From an uncultured Mycoplasmatota bacterium (GTDB lineage: Bacteria; Bacillota_I; Bacilli_A; RF39; UBA660): a stretch of DNA of 64,000 nucleotides. The notes beneath the pieces were generated by a model, which worked only from the letters and a program-made list of their open reading frames with translations, made no database searches and had not been told where the DNA came from. This document shows, in pieces, positions 34,430 to 43,324 of the stretch. The stretch lies in NCBI GenBank assembly GCA_900543825.1, contig UQSR01000001.1, forward strand, positions 1 through 64,000, given 5' to 3'. The position numbers and the translations under genes are program-made. Within the stretch, counting starts at the first letter, position 1. Each line of letters begins with the position of its first letter.

Positions 34430-34438
34430 TGGTATAAT
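34430..34438 (+). promoter_or_regulatory. Extended -10 promoter
   Basis: TG-G-TATAAT (TATAAT at 34433-34438), 20 bases before the start of the Asn-rich membrane-anchored protein; a possible TTGTAC at 34407 has an over-long 20-bp spacer. Confidence 0.55.
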
Positions 34439-34458
34439 GTTTATATAAGGAGGATATA

Positions 34459-35094
34459 ATGAATAATAATGATTTAAATTATAATCAACAAGATAATTTT
34501 AATATGTCTAGTCAAATACCTAATAACGATGCAAATACAAATTATACTAGCAATGATTTAAACACTAATAACAAAAATAACAAAAAAATATTAATTATTA
34601 TTGGTGTTGTCGCAGTAATTATAATATTGTTTATATTTGGTGGTAAGAGTAAAAGTGGTAAAAATACTACAGGATCTTCTGAATATAATTCATCAGATGT
34701 TGACTTTAGTTGTTCGTATGTATCTAAAGGTGATGATTTTACCATCACAACATATTCAGATTTTATTTTTAATTATAAAAGTTCTCAATATACATACCAA
34801 TTAAAACAATATAATAAAATGATTTTAGAGTTTAAAAATACAATTACTGATGAAAAATATAAAGAATTTATTGACGATTTAAATTCTCTAGACTGTTTAG
34901 ATGCTGGTTCTTGCACAGAAAGTCATCTTGAATTTTCAACGACAAAATATGGGTGGGATACAGTTGTTGATAGAAGCAGTAATAAAATAGAATTAACATT
35001 TTATAATTTGAATGGTAAGGGAATTACTGCTACTAAAGATGATATCAATAGTACTAGAGCTAGTTTTGAAAGTAAAGGATATACTTGTAATTAA
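34459..35094 (+). CDS. Membrane-anchored protein with Cys-containing outer domain
   Basis: 211 residues. An Asn-rich, probably disordered cytoplasmic N-terminus (1-42), one membrane helix (about 44-63), a Lys/Ser/Gly linker and an extracytoplasmic domain of about 130 residues with four Cys (VDFSCSY, SLDCLDAGSC, and a C-terminal GYTCN), possibly disulphide-bonded. No family recognised. AAGGAGG before the ATG; own promoter and terminator, so monocistronic. Asn-rich composition differs from nearby housekeeping genes. Confidence 0.65.
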   Translation: MNNNDLNYNQQDNFNMSSQIPNNDANTNYTSNDLNTNNKNNKKILIIIGVVAVIIILFIFGGKSKSGKNTTGSSEYNSSDVDFSCSYVSKGDDFTITTYSDFIFNYKSSQYTYQLKQYNKMILEFKNTITDEKYKEFIDDLNSLDCLDAGSCTESHLEFSTTKYGWDTVVDRSSNKIELTFYNLNGKGITATKDDINSTRASFESKGYTCN

Positions 35095-35098
35095 TACT

Positions 35099-35135
35099 AA
35101 AAGACGATTAGATATTAATATCAAAATCGTCTTTT
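35099..35135 (+). terminator. Long terminator hairpin
   Basis: AAAAGACGATT (35099-35109) / AATCGTCTTTT (35125-35135), with an inner GATAT/ATATC stem, followed by T. The remaining 90 bases to the PBP gene show nothing further. Confidence 0.8.
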
Positions 35136-35223
35136 TTATGGCTTTATTATTTCCTTTTAGATAATTATAGCTGTCTTTAATAATAAGAATCTTTTATCAT
35201 ATTAATTTTAGTATTTCAATTAT

Positions 35224-37197
35224 TTATTCTTCTAGTTTACTTTTTTGTTCTTCTTTAAATACGGCTTCTAAATCTTTTGTTTCGTTATTAGTGGTCGGTT
35301 CAGTTCCTTTGATATAAAAAAACATTTCTTTTTTTTCTGCATTATCATCTATAAGTGTGCCAGTAATTGGATTAACTAATACTCCTACGACGTTGTCTGG
35401 TATATCATACCATTGTGCTTCGTGATTTTTAAAGTATGATTCCATGGTATCTATCCATATGTTTTTGTGGTAAGAATATTTAGTTGAATCTATTTTTTTG
35501 TTATCGTCATATCCTGTCCATACACCTAGTACAGCATTTTTATTATATCCCATGATAAGTAAATCTGTATCTGTTGTGCCTGATTTTATTGCATATTTAT
35601 GTGTTATATTTGGTAATAATGATATTAGTGTTGGATAATTATAATCAATGAAATTTTTATTATATGTATAGGTTAACATTTCATTTAATATATATGTTAG
35701 ACTTGAATTTAATACTTCTATTTTTTCTTCTTTATTTTCATATAGGGTGTTTCCTTTTGAATCTTCGACTTTTTTTATAAAATGTGGATTTATTTTGTAA
35801 CCTTGATTGGCAAAGGATGAATATGCCGCTGTTATTTCCATAAGGCTCATCTCTTCTGTTCCTAATGCTAGTGATGGTATGGGAGTTAATTTACTTGTGA
35901 TGCCTATTCTTTTTGCTGTATTTATTAACATATCTTCTCCTAGAAAGAGATGCGTTTTTACGGCATATATATTATCTGAGTATGATATTGCTGCTGCCAT
36001 AGATATGGGGCCTTCTGCATATTTGTCGTTATAATTTTTTGGACTATATGTTTTTCCTTCTGAGAAGGTAAATGTTGTTTTTTCACTGGTAAATGAGGAA
36101 GATGGTGTAAACCCGCTTTCTAAAGCTGTATAATATAATATTGGTTTCATAGTTGAACCTATTTGTCTTTTTGAATTCGTTGCTCTATTGTATTGACTTT
36201 TATTATAGTTATTACCACCAATTAATGCCATAATTCCTCCGGTATCTGGATTCATCATTATAGCTGATGTTTCTAACTCTTGTTCATTATTTATATATTT
36301 TTGAACTGAATTTTCTAGATTTTCTTGTGCTTCTGAATCTAAAGTAGTATAGATTTTTAATCCTCCTGTTTCAATAATATTAGATGGTATTTGTTTTAAT
36401 GATTTTAATTCTTCGAGTACTGAATCTTTAAAATAGTTTACACTAGCTATGTTTGATTCTTTACTTTTGCCTACAATGGTTATATTTTCGTTTAATGCCT
36501 TTTGATATTCTTCTTCACTTATTACTTTATTTTTTTTCATCATTGTTAATACTATTTTTTGTCTTTCCTTTGCTTTTGAATAGTTTTTTATTGGAGAATA
36601 GTTATTTGGGGATTTTGGTATTCCTGCTAATAAGGCTGCTTCGGCTAATGATAAGTTACTGGCTGATTTATCAAAATAATATTTTGATGCTGATTCTATA
36701 CCGTAAACACCGCCATAATTTATTGTGTTTAGGTAACCTTCTAATATTTCTTTTTTTGTATAATGTACTTCTAATTCTCCTGCTAAAATGGCTTCATCTA
36801 TTTTTCTTTTCCATGTTTTATCAAAGTTTAAGAATAGATTTCTGGCATACTGTTGAGTAATTGTTGAAGCACCTTCGCTTTTATTTCTATTTATGATATT
36901 TGTAATAGCGGCTTTTCCTATTCTTAAATAGTCAAAACCGATATGTTTATAAAAGTATTTATCTTCGGTAGAAATTGTGGCATTTATTAAATCATCACTT
37001 ATTTTATCTAGTGGTATCCAATCGTTATCTCCAAACACTAGTTTACTATTATTATCATATAGGTAATATGATTGGGACTTGTTTATTTCTAGTTTTGGTG
37101 TAAGAAAACAATATACGTAGAATATAATATTTCCTAGTACTATTATTAGGAGTGGTAATAATGTTATTTTTAGTATTTTTTTTGTTTTTTTCTTCAT
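35224..37197 (-). CDS. Class A penicillin-binding protein
   Basis: 657 residues: N-terminal membrane anchor (about 10-32), a glycosyltransferase domain with catalytic Glu78 (ISTEDKYFYKH) and GASTITQQYARN, and a transpeptidase domain with STMK (348-351), SDN (407-409) and KSGT (538-541). It polymerises and cross-links peptidoglycan. The C-terminus is short and Glu-rich without a PASTA domain. The promoter region contains a palindrome at 37228-37247. Stands alone on the minus strand. Confidence 0.95.
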   Translation of the reverse strand: MKKKTKKILKITLLPLLIIVLGNIIFYVYCFLTPKLEINKSQSYYLYDNNSKLVFGDNDWIPLDKISDDLINATISTEDKYFYKHIGFDYLRIGKAAITNIINRNKSEGASTITQQYARNLFLNFDKTWKRKIDEAILAGELEVHYTKKEILEGYLNTINYGGVYGIESASKYYFDKSASNLSLAEAALLAGIPKSPNNYSPIKNYSKAKERQKIVLTMMKKNKVISEEEYQKALNENITIVGKSKESNIASVNYFKDSVLEELKSLKQIPSNIIETGGLKIYTTLDSEAQENLENSVQKYINNEQELETSAIMMNPDTGGIMALIGGNNYNKSQYNRATNSKRQIGSTMKPILYYTALESGFTPSSSFTSEKTTFTFSEGKTYSPKNYNDKYAEGPISMAAAISYSDNIYAVKTHLFLGEDMLINTAKRIGITSKLTPIPSLALGTEEMSLMEITAAYSSFANQGYKINPHFIKKVEDSKGNTLYENKEEKIEVLNSSLTYILNEMLTYTYNKNFIDYNYPTLISLLPNITHKYAIKSGTTDTDLLIMGYNKNAVLGVWTGYDDNKKIDSTKYSYHKNIWIDTMESYFKNHEAQWYDIPDNVVGVLVNPITGTLIDDNAEKKEMFFYIKGTEPTTNNETKDLEAVFKEEQKSKLEE

Positions 37198-37227
37198 TTA
37201 TATCCCTCATTTTTTTATCTTTTATTA

Positions 37228-37247
37228 TAGCATTTATTATTATGCTA
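37228..37247. repeat. Palindrome overlapping the PBP gene -10
   Basis: TAGCAT (37228-37233) / ATGCTA (37242-37247) with an 8-base centre. A minus-strand TATAAT (complement of 37224-37229) overlaps its edge, so a bound protein would block transcription of the PBP gene. No good -35 is visible. Confidence 0.4.
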
Positions 37248-37299
37248 AAAAATGATAAAAATATGTTGTATTTTTTTTAAAGATATGATATGATTTCAT

Positions 37300-37695
37300 G
37301 TGAAATGTTTGGATGTGATATTTATTAGAATTTTAATTAAAGGTTATCTGAAGAATATTAGTGAAAATGAAATTGTTAATTTTGAATGTAAAGGTATTAA
37401 AAATAAGAATAAAGTTACTTATGTTGATAATGATGTTAGGTTTAATATTAAAATCAATGATGATAATGTTATGCTTATTAGAGATGGTGCTGATTTTATT
37501 AATACTTTTATTTTTGATAAGAACAAAAAAAATAGTATAAGTAATTATTTGATTAAAGAAAATAATTGTGATGTTGATATTGATATTGATGTTATTGATT
37601 TAAAAATTGATGATGATATTATTTATATTAAGTATTTAATAAGTGAGACTAATTGTATTTATGAATATAAATTGGAAATGAGTGATGTATTATGA
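37300..37695 (+). CDS. YwiB family protein (DUF1934)
   Basis: About 131 residues, beta-rich, lipocalin-like DUF1934 pattern (IRILIKGYLKN, ECKGIKNKNKVTYVD, NVMLIRDGAD). Sequence similarity is weak; context next to argS and rpoE, as for ywiB in Bacillus, supports the call. Function unknown. The start is uncertain: GTG 37300, TTG 37309 or GTG 37315 are possible and none has a strong ribosome-binding site. It overlaps argS by four bases. Confidence 0.65.
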   Translation: MKCLDVIFIRILIKGYLKNISENEIVNFECKGIKNKNKVTYVDNDVRFNIKINDDNVMLIRDGADFINTFIFDKNKKNSISNYLIKENNCDVDIDIDVIDLKIDDDIIYIKYLISETNCIYEYKLEMSDVL

Positions 37696-39299
37696 GTATA
37701 AAAAATAAATTACAGTGTATTATAAAAAAGAGTTTGCCTATTGATGTTGATTTATCTAGAATAATCATTGATATTCCTAAAGATAAAAAGAATGGTGATT
37801 ATTCTTGTAATATTGCTTTTTTACTTACAAAAGAACTTAAATCTAAACCTATGGATATTGCTGGTGAAATTGCAAATAAAATTGATGATGATATCATTGA
37901 TAGGGTAGAAGTAGCTAATCCTGGTTTTATTAATATTTATTTAAGTAAGAATTATTTACTTAGTAATATTAATACTATACTTGATAGTGGTAAAAATTAT
38001 GGTAAGAGTAATTATGGCAATGATGAAAGAATAAATATTGAATATGTATCCGCTAATCCTACTGGTACTTTACATATTGGACATGGTAGAGGAGCTGTGT
38101 ATGGGGATTCTTTGTCTAATATTATGTCTTGGGCTGGTTATGATGTTATAAGAGAATATTATATTAATGATGCTGGTAATCAAATGAATAATCTTGGTAT
38201 ATCTATTAAGGAAAGATATAAAGAAAAATGTGGACTTGATTGTGAGATACCAGAGAATGGTTATCATGGTAATGAGATTATTAATATTGCTGAAAATATT
38301 TATAATATTTATGGTGATTCTAAATTAAATGAGGATACGGCGTTTTTTAGAAAAGAGGGATTGGATATTCTTCTTGATGGAATAAAAAAGGATTTGGATA
38401 GATTTAGAGTTAATTTTGATGTTTTTACTAGTGAACAATCTTTATATGATAGGGGATTAGTTGATAATACTTTGAGTAAACTTCAAAGAAGTGGTAAATG
38501 TTATATAAATGAAGATGCTTTATGGCTTAGAACTACTGATATATGTGATGAGAAGGATAGAGTACTTGTAAAGAGTGATGGTAACTATACTTATTTTCTT
38601 CCTGATATAGCGTATCATGGTGATAAATTTGAAAGAAAATTTGATAGACTTATTGATGTTCTTGGTAGTGATCATCATGGATATATTAATAGACTTAAGT
38701 CTGCTTTAGAAATAATGGGATATGATTCTAATAGACTTGATGTTAGAATACTTCAAATGGTTAGATTACTTAGAGATGGTGAAGAGGTTAAACTTAGTAA
38801 AAGAACTGGTAAAACTATTACCTTAAATGAACTTATTGATGATGTTGGTGTTAATGCTGCTAGGTATTTCTTTGTATCGAAGAGTTTAGATACTCAGATG
38901 GATTTTGATTTGGATTTGGCAGTTAAGAAGAGTAATGAGAATCCTATTTATTATATTGAATATGCTAATGCTAGAATTAGTTCTATTTTGAAAAATAGAA
39001 ATATTGAAAAGATAAATAAGTTTAGTACTATGAATAATGAACTTGCATATACTATCATGAATAAGTTATTGGAATTTGAGGATGTTATAATTAGTGCTGC
39101 TAGAAATGGATATCCACATTTAGTTGCTAATTATTTATATGAATTGGCTAGTTTATTTCATAGTTATTATGCTGCTGAAAAAATTGTTACTGATGATGAT
39201 ATTTATACTAGTGAAAGAATAGCTTTACTTGCAGCTATTAAGATTGTTATAAATAATGCGGCAAATATGTTAGGGTTAATACTTAGAGAGGAAATGTAG
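37692..39299 (+). CDS. argS: Arginyl-tRNA synthetase
   Basis: 535 residues. HIGH at 128-131 (NPTGTLHIGHGRGA), the Arg-specific REYYINDAGNQM, the VLGSDHHGYI segment, a KMSKS-like VKLSKRTGKTITL and the C-terminal DALR anticodon-binding domain. It charges tRNA(Arg). Start ATG overlaps the YwiB stop; rpoE follows after 12 bases with AGGAGG. Confidence 0.97.
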   Translation: MSIKNKLQCIIKKSLPIDVDLSRIIIDIPKDKKNGDYSCNIAFLLTKELKSKPMDIAGEIANKIDDDIIDRVEVANPGFINIYLSKNYLLSNINTILDSGKNYGKSNYGNDERINIEYVSANPTGTLHIGHGRGAVYGDSLSNIMSWAGYDVIREYYINDAGNQMNNLGISIKERYKEKCGLDCEIPENGYHGNEIINIAENIYNIYGDSKLNEDTAFFRKEGLDILLDGIKKDLDRFRVNFDVFTSEQSLYDRGLVDNTLSKLQRSGKCYINEDALWLRTTDICDEKDRVLVKSDGNYTYFLPDIAYHGDKFERKFDRLIDVLGSDHHGYINRLKSALEIMGYDSNRLDVRILQMVRLLRDGEEVKLSKRTGKTITLNELIDDVGVNAARYFFVSKSLDTQMDFDLDLAVKKSNENPIYYIEYANARISSILKNRNIEKINKFSTMNNELAYTIMNKLLEFEDVIISAARNGYPHLVANYLYELASLFHSYYAAEKIVTDDDIYTSERIALLAAIKIVINNAANMLGLILREEM

Positions 39300-39311
39300 G
39301 AGGTATATATT

Positions 39312-39758
39312 ATGTTAAATAAATTATCGAAAGAGGAACTAGAATTGCTTTCTTATGCTAAGATTGCAGAAATGTATTTAAAGGAAAACAAGAAGACTAT
39401 GAATACCGCAGATCTTTTTAGGGAGGTTTGTAGATTACTTGGTCTTGATGACAATGAATATCAAGAAAGAATTGCTGATTTTTTTGAATCGTTAACTACT
39501 TCTAAGGATTTTATATTACTTAGTGATGGTAATTGGGATTTGAGAGCTAATCATTCTGTTAAAATTGATATGAATGATATTTATGGTGACAGCGATGCGG
39601 AAGCTGATGTTGAAGAGGAAGATAATGATAACAATGATTTATCAGAAGAAGATAATTATGAAGATGATTATAATGAAAATGCAGAAGCTGATATTATCGA
39701 TGATGATTATTCTGATTTAACTATAGTTGATGAGGATGAACTAGGAGATGAAAACTAG
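39312..39758 (+). CDS. rpoE: DNA-directed RNA polymerase delta subunit
   Basis: 148 residues: an N-terminal HARE-HTH domain (LSYAKIAEMYLKENKKTMNTADLFREV, NWDLRANH) and a long, unstructured acidic tail rich in Asp and Glu. The delta subunit binds core RNA polymerase and speeds its recycling and promoter selectivity; it is confined to Firmicutes-type bacteria. The last codons contribute to a terminator. Confidence 0.95.
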   Translation: MLNKLSKEELELLSYAKIAEMYLKENKKTMNTADLFREVCRLLGLDDNEYQERIADFFESLTTSKDFILLSDGNWDLRANHSVKIDMNDIYGDSDAEADVEEEDNDNNDLSEEDNYEDDYNENAEADIIDDDYSDLTIVDEDELGDEN

Positions 39759-39761
39759 TTC
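39738..39761 (+). terminator. Terminator overlapping rpoE end
   Basis: GAACTAG (39738-39744) / CTAGTTC (39755-39761) followed by eight T. Confidence 0.75.
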
Positions 39762-39805
39762 TTTTTTTTATTTATCTTCATATTATTACATGGAGGCCAT
39801 TAGTT

Positions 39806-40720
39806 ATGAAGATAAAAATAGGAATACCTAGAGGTTTTTTGTATTATAGAGATTATATTTTATTTAAGAACTTTTTTGAGGGGATTGGTTGCACCGTTTT
39901 ACTTAGTGCCCCTAGTAACAGAAGTATTATTGAAGATGGTAAAAAATTGGCTGTTGATGAGAGCTGTCTTCCTTTTAAGATTTATTTGGGACATGTTAAA
40001 TATTTAGAAAATAAGTGTGATTATATATTGGTTCCGAGAATATGTAATTATGGTAAAAAGAAAAGGGTATGTATGAGGTTTAATGGTATATATGATGTTG
40101 TACATAATCTTTTTCCTACTATTAAAATTATTAACTATAATATTGATTATTTAAAATTTAGATTTGAATTTACGGAATTTTTATTAATGGGATTAAAATT
40201 TAATAAAAATATTTTTAGAGTTATTTATAGTTACTTTATTGGTAAGAAGAAACAAAGAAAGTATATTAAAGATTTATGTAATAGGCAAATTAATAAACTT
40301 AAATCTGATAATTTAAAAATTCTTGTGGTATCACATCCTTATATTATTTATGATGCGTTTCTGGGTAGTGATATTATTAATTATTTGACTAATGAAGGAA
40401 TAGATATTTTATATTCTGATAGAATGGATAGAAAAGAATCTATTTGTTATGCTGATGATTTTTCTAAAACTTTGTATTGGATTTATTCTAAAGAGAATAT
40501 TGGTAGTTTATTTAATTATAAGAATGCTATTGATGGTGTTATATTTTTATCTTCTTTTCCTTGTGGCCCTGATTCATTGGTAAATGAACTTGCTATACGT
40601 AAACTAGATGGAGTTCCTTCGATTAATATTATATTAGATGAAAGTACCGCTACATCAGGGTTGTATACTAGATTGGAAAGCTTTGTTGATATATTGAAAG
40701 CGAGGAAAATTAATGAATAG
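39806..40720 (+). CDS. Acyl-CoA dehydratase activase-related protein (DUF2229)
   Basis: 304 residues. IGIPRGFLYYRDYILFKNFFEGIGC, KLAVDESCLPFKIYLGHV, YILVPRI and the late LSSFPCGPDSLVNE and ILDESTATSGLYTRLESF match the DUF2229-type components associated with activators of 2-hydroxyacyl-CoA dehydratases. Cys residues in DESCLP and FPCGPD could bind an iron-sulfur cluster. The ATPase activase partner is not in this window. Real role unknown. GGAGG upstream; overlaps the next gene by eight bases. Confidence 0.75.
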   Translation: MKIKIGIPRGFLYYRDYILFKNFFEGIGCTVLLSAPSNRSIIEDGKKLAVDESCLPFKIYLGHVKYLENKCDYILVPRICNYGKKKRVCMRFNGIYDVVHNLFPTIKIINYNIDYLKFRFEFTEFLLMGLKFNKNIFRVIYSYFIGKKKQRKYIKDLCNRQINKLKSDNLKILVVSHPYIIYDAFLGSDIINYLTNEGIDILYSDRMDRKESICYADDFSKTLYWIYSKENIGSLFNYKNAIDGVIFLSSFPCGPDSLVNELAIRKLDGVPSINIILDESTATSGLYTRLESFVDILKARKINE

Positions 40721-41780
40721 GATAATTTCTTTTCCACATCTTGGTAATTATTATATTGCTTTTGAATATTTTTTATCTAATGCTACAAAATGTAAAGTCA
40801 TTGTACCTCCTGATACTACTAAAAAAACTATAGAACTTGGTGCTAAATATTCTCCTGATTTTGTTTGTGTACCATTTAAATATAATTTAGGTAATTATAT
40901 TGAATCACTTGAAAAGGGAGCAAATGTTCTTATTCAAGGTGGAGGAGGATGCAGATATGGTTATTTTGGTGAACTAGAGGAAAAAATATTGAGGGATTTG
41001 GGATATGATTTTGAGTTTTATAACATGATAGAAGATAATCATATTTCTTTAAGAAAGGGATATAAATTTTGTAAAATGATGAATAATAAAATTAATCCTT
41101 TTAAATGTTTTTATTATTTATTTAATACTTTACTTATGATTGTTTTTATTGATAAAATTGAGAGATATATTAGACTTAATATGGGTTTTGAGATTGATAA
41201 GGGTAGTTTTGAGGAACTTGAAAAGGAATACTTTGATAGTTTTAAAAATAATGGTATTTTTAAGAATATTTATTTATATTTTAAATATAAAAGAAAGTTT
41301 AAAAATATTTCTATTAATAAAGAGACTAATCATTTTAAGGTGGCTATTCTGGGTGAATTATATTCTCTTATTGATGCTAATACTTCTTATAATACGGAAA
41401 GAAAGCTTATTAAAATGGGAATAGAGGTATATCGTGATACGGATCTTACTTATTTACTTATTACTAAAAGGTTTAAACTTCATAAAATGATAAAAAGTGG
41501 AAAGAAATATATTAGGTATCATTTAGGAGCTGATGCTTCAGGAAGTGTTGTAAAAAGTTATTGTTATGCTATGAATGGTTTTGATGGAATTCTCCATTTA
41601 AAGAGTTTTGGATGTACTCCTGAAATTAGTGCTATGAATATTTTACCAATTATTTCCAATGAATATAAAATACCTATATTGTATTTTAGTTTTGATGCCG
41701 AGGATAATGAAGTTGGTATTGATACTAGATTAGAGGCTTTTTATGATATGATTAAGCAGAAAAAAGAAACAAAAACATAG
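40713..41780 (+). CDS. Acyl-CoA dehydratase activase-related protein, second component
   Basis: 355 residues. FPHLGNYYIAFEYFL, VPPDTTKKTIELGAKYSPDFVCVPFKYNLGN, LIQGGGGCRYGYFGE and LKSFGCTPEISAMNI match the companion protein of the previous gene in Firmicutes. Conserved Cys in FVCVPF, GGGCRYGY and FGCTPE suggest a metal cluster. The two genes overlap and form one operon with its own terminator. Substrate unknown; no fermentation dehydratase lies nearby. Confidence 0.75.
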   Translation: MNRIISFPHLGNYYIAFEYFLSNATKCKVIVPPDTTKKTIELGAKYSPDFVCVPFKYNLGNYIESLEKGANVLIQGGGGCRYGYFGELEEKILRDLGYDFEFYNMIEDNHISLRKGYKFCKMMNNKINPFKCFYYLFNTLLMIVFIDKIERYIRLNMGFEIDKGSFEELEKEYFDSFKNNGIFKNIYLYFKYKRKFKNISINKETNHFKVAILGELYSLIDANTSYNTERKLIKMGIEVYRDTDLTYLLITKRFKLHKMIKSGKKYIRYHLGADASGSVVKSYCYAMNGFDGILHLKSFGCTPEISAMNILPIISNEYKIPILYFSFDAEDNEVGIDTRLEAFYDMIKQKKETKT

Positions 41781-41789
41781 TTTCTTTTT
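41761..41789 (+). terminator. Terminator after the activase-like pair
   Basis: AAAAAGAAAC (41761-41770) / GTTTCTTTTT (41780-41789), 9-base loop containing the stop codon, followed by T-rich sequence. Confidence 0.75.
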
Positions 41790-41800
41790 TTATGTTTTTT

Positions 41801-41885
41801 TTTTAAAGACTTATTTATAAGGCTTTAAAAATTTAGTTAAAGACTTATGTCTTTAACTAACAGTGAACAATGATAATGTGAACTG
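41801..41885. other. Three-hairpin intergenic element E2
   Basis: Hairpin 1: TTTTAAAG (41801-41808) / CTTTAAAA (41823-41830) with an inner CTTAT/ATAAG. Hairpin 2: TTAGTTAAAG (41833-41842) / CTTTAACTAA (41851-41860), 8-base loop ACTTATGT. Then CAGT (41861-41864), 17 bases, ACTG (41882-41885). Same order, stem lengths, loop size and spacing as E1 at 5411-5489, with compensated stem changes. It lies after one operon's terminator and before the next promoter, so it is not obviously part of either transcript. Confidence 0.6.
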
Positions 41886-41924
41886 CTAATATTAAGCTTT
41901 AGTTTACAATGTATTTATTTAATA

Positions 41925-41953
41925 TTGTATCTTAAATAAATTTATGTTATAAT
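41925..41953 (+). promoter_or_regulatory. Promoter of the VUT-like/S24 regulator operon
   Basis: TTGTAT (41925-41930), 17-bp spacer, TGT-TATAAT (-10 at 41948-41953). Confidence 0.75.
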
Positions 41954-41976
41954 TTATTTGGATAAGAAGGTGTTAT

Positions 41977-42645
41977 ATGGATATTTTGATTTTTGTGCTA
42001 CTTATGGCTATTTGTATGGGTATTATTTATTTTGTGCATAGGTATTTTGGTAAGAATGAATTTTATTTATTAGCTATTGTTTATTCTATTATATCATTTG
42101 TAATGTCTTTTAAAATTGTACATTTACTTGGTATTGATGTTAATCTTGGAATTATATTTAGTAGTAGTCTTATTATGATACTTTATTATTTTATTCATAG
42201 ATATGGTAATGATGATGCTAAAAAAGTTATAGTGGTAATGATTGTTAGTACACTTATTTGTGCTTGTCTTTTGATGATTAATGCTTTTATGATTCCTTCT
42301 TTATATGATAAGATGTCCGCTATGTATCAAGGATTGATACTTGATAATTTGGCGATAGTTATTATTTATCCAATATCACTAACTATTACTTTATTTTTAT
42401 GTAATTATGCTTTTAATGAATTATTACAAGTAAAAGAAAAAAGAACACTTAGAATGATATTAGTATTAGTTGGTATTACTTTTATAGATGTATTTATATT
42501 TATTTATTTTAGTTATGCTATTATTATTAGATTTGATGTAGCTATGAAAATTGCAATAAGTAATTATTTGCTTAAATGTTTAATAGTTGTTAGTTATTTT
42601 CTTATTGTGGATAAATTATTTATGATAAGGAAGGTGAAGAAATGA
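41977..42645 (+). CDS. VUT/YhhQ-like membrane protein (first of pair)
   Basis: 222 residues, six or so membrane helices. The segment HRYGNDDAKKVI after a helix corresponds to the RIFGAPLARRII region of YhhQ queuosine-precursor transporters, and the final helix pair (SNYLLKCLIVVSYFL) also aligns. Substrate is not predictable; conserved polar residues of true YhhQ are partly replaced. AGAAGGTG precedes the ATG. It overlaps its paralogue by four bases. Confidence 0.55.
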   Translation: MDILIFVLLMAICMGIIYFVHRYFGKNEFYLLAIVYSIISFVMSFKIVHLLGIDVNLGIIFSSSLIMILYYFIHRYGNDDAKKVIVVMIVSTLICACLLMINAFMIPSLYDKMSAMYQGLILDNLAIVIIYPISLTITLFLCNYAFNELLQVKEKRTLRMILVLVGITFIDVFIFIYFSYAIIIRFDVAMKIAISNYLLKCLIVVSYFLIVDKLFMIRKVKK

Positions 42646-43316
42646 ATCTTTTATATATGTTGATTGAAATAATATTTGTATATTTTATATTGGTATTATT
42701 TTATAAGTTTGGAAAAAAGGATGGATTGTTTTTATATATTGGATTTATGGCGGCATTACTTGGTGTAGTTATGTTTAAACTTTATGATTTTACTTTATTT
42801 CCTGTTAATTATGGCCTTCCATTAATTATGGGGATATTTACCGCTAATAATATTATTATTCAGAGGTTTGGACTTGATGAGATAAAAAAAATTATTAGTT
42901 ATTATGTGGTTCCATATGTGATGGTAATGATTATTATTTGTCTTGGTAGTTTAGTTACTTCTAGTGATTATAATATTATGACTAATAATTGTTTTAATAG
43001 TTTATTTGGATATGGGTTAATTAATTTAAGATGTTTTATTAGTGGTCTTCTATCAATTGGATTTATGTTATATCTTAATGGTGAGGTATATTATTATATT
43101 AGGAGGAGTAAAAATAAATTATTACTTAGTAATATTGGTTCTATATTAATTATTCAATTTATTGAGAGTATTATATTTATATGTGTTGCTTATCTTGGTG
43201 AGTATGATTTTCTTATTATATTTGGAATGATTATTATTAGATATTTAATTAAAGTTATAATTGGTATGGTTGGTTTAGTTATTGTGTATTTGCTAGTTAA
43301 TAGGAGAGGTAAGTAG
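42642..43316 (+). CDS. VUT/YhhQ-like membrane protein (second of pair)
   Basis: 224 residues with the same helix layout as the preceding protein (QRFGLDEIKKIIS at the corresponding cytoplasmic loop; a C-terminal helix with IRYLIKVIIGMVG). A diverged paralogue; the ATGA overlap with the upstream gene suggests equimolar synthesis and perhaps a heterodimer. An S24-type regulator follows after eight bases in the same operon. Transport function is inferred from fold only. Confidence 0.5.
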   Translation: MNLLYMLIEIIFVYFILVLFYKFGKKDGLFLYIGFMAALLGVVMFKLYDFTLFPVNYGLPLIMGIFTANNIIIQRFGLDEIKKIISYYVVPYVMVMIIICLGSLVTSSDYNIMTNNCFNSLFGYGLINLRCFISGLLSIGFMLYLNGEVYYYIRRSKNKLLLSNIGSILIIQFIESIIFICVAYLGEYDFLIIFGMIIIRYLIKVIIGMVGLVIVYLLVNRRGK

Positions 43317-43324
43317 GTGTAATT

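Noticed and set aside
41800..41976. preQ1-type riboswitch before the VUT/YhhQ-like genes
   Set aside because: No preQ1 aptamer pattern is seen, and E2 lies upstream of the likely promoter rather than in the transcript leader.
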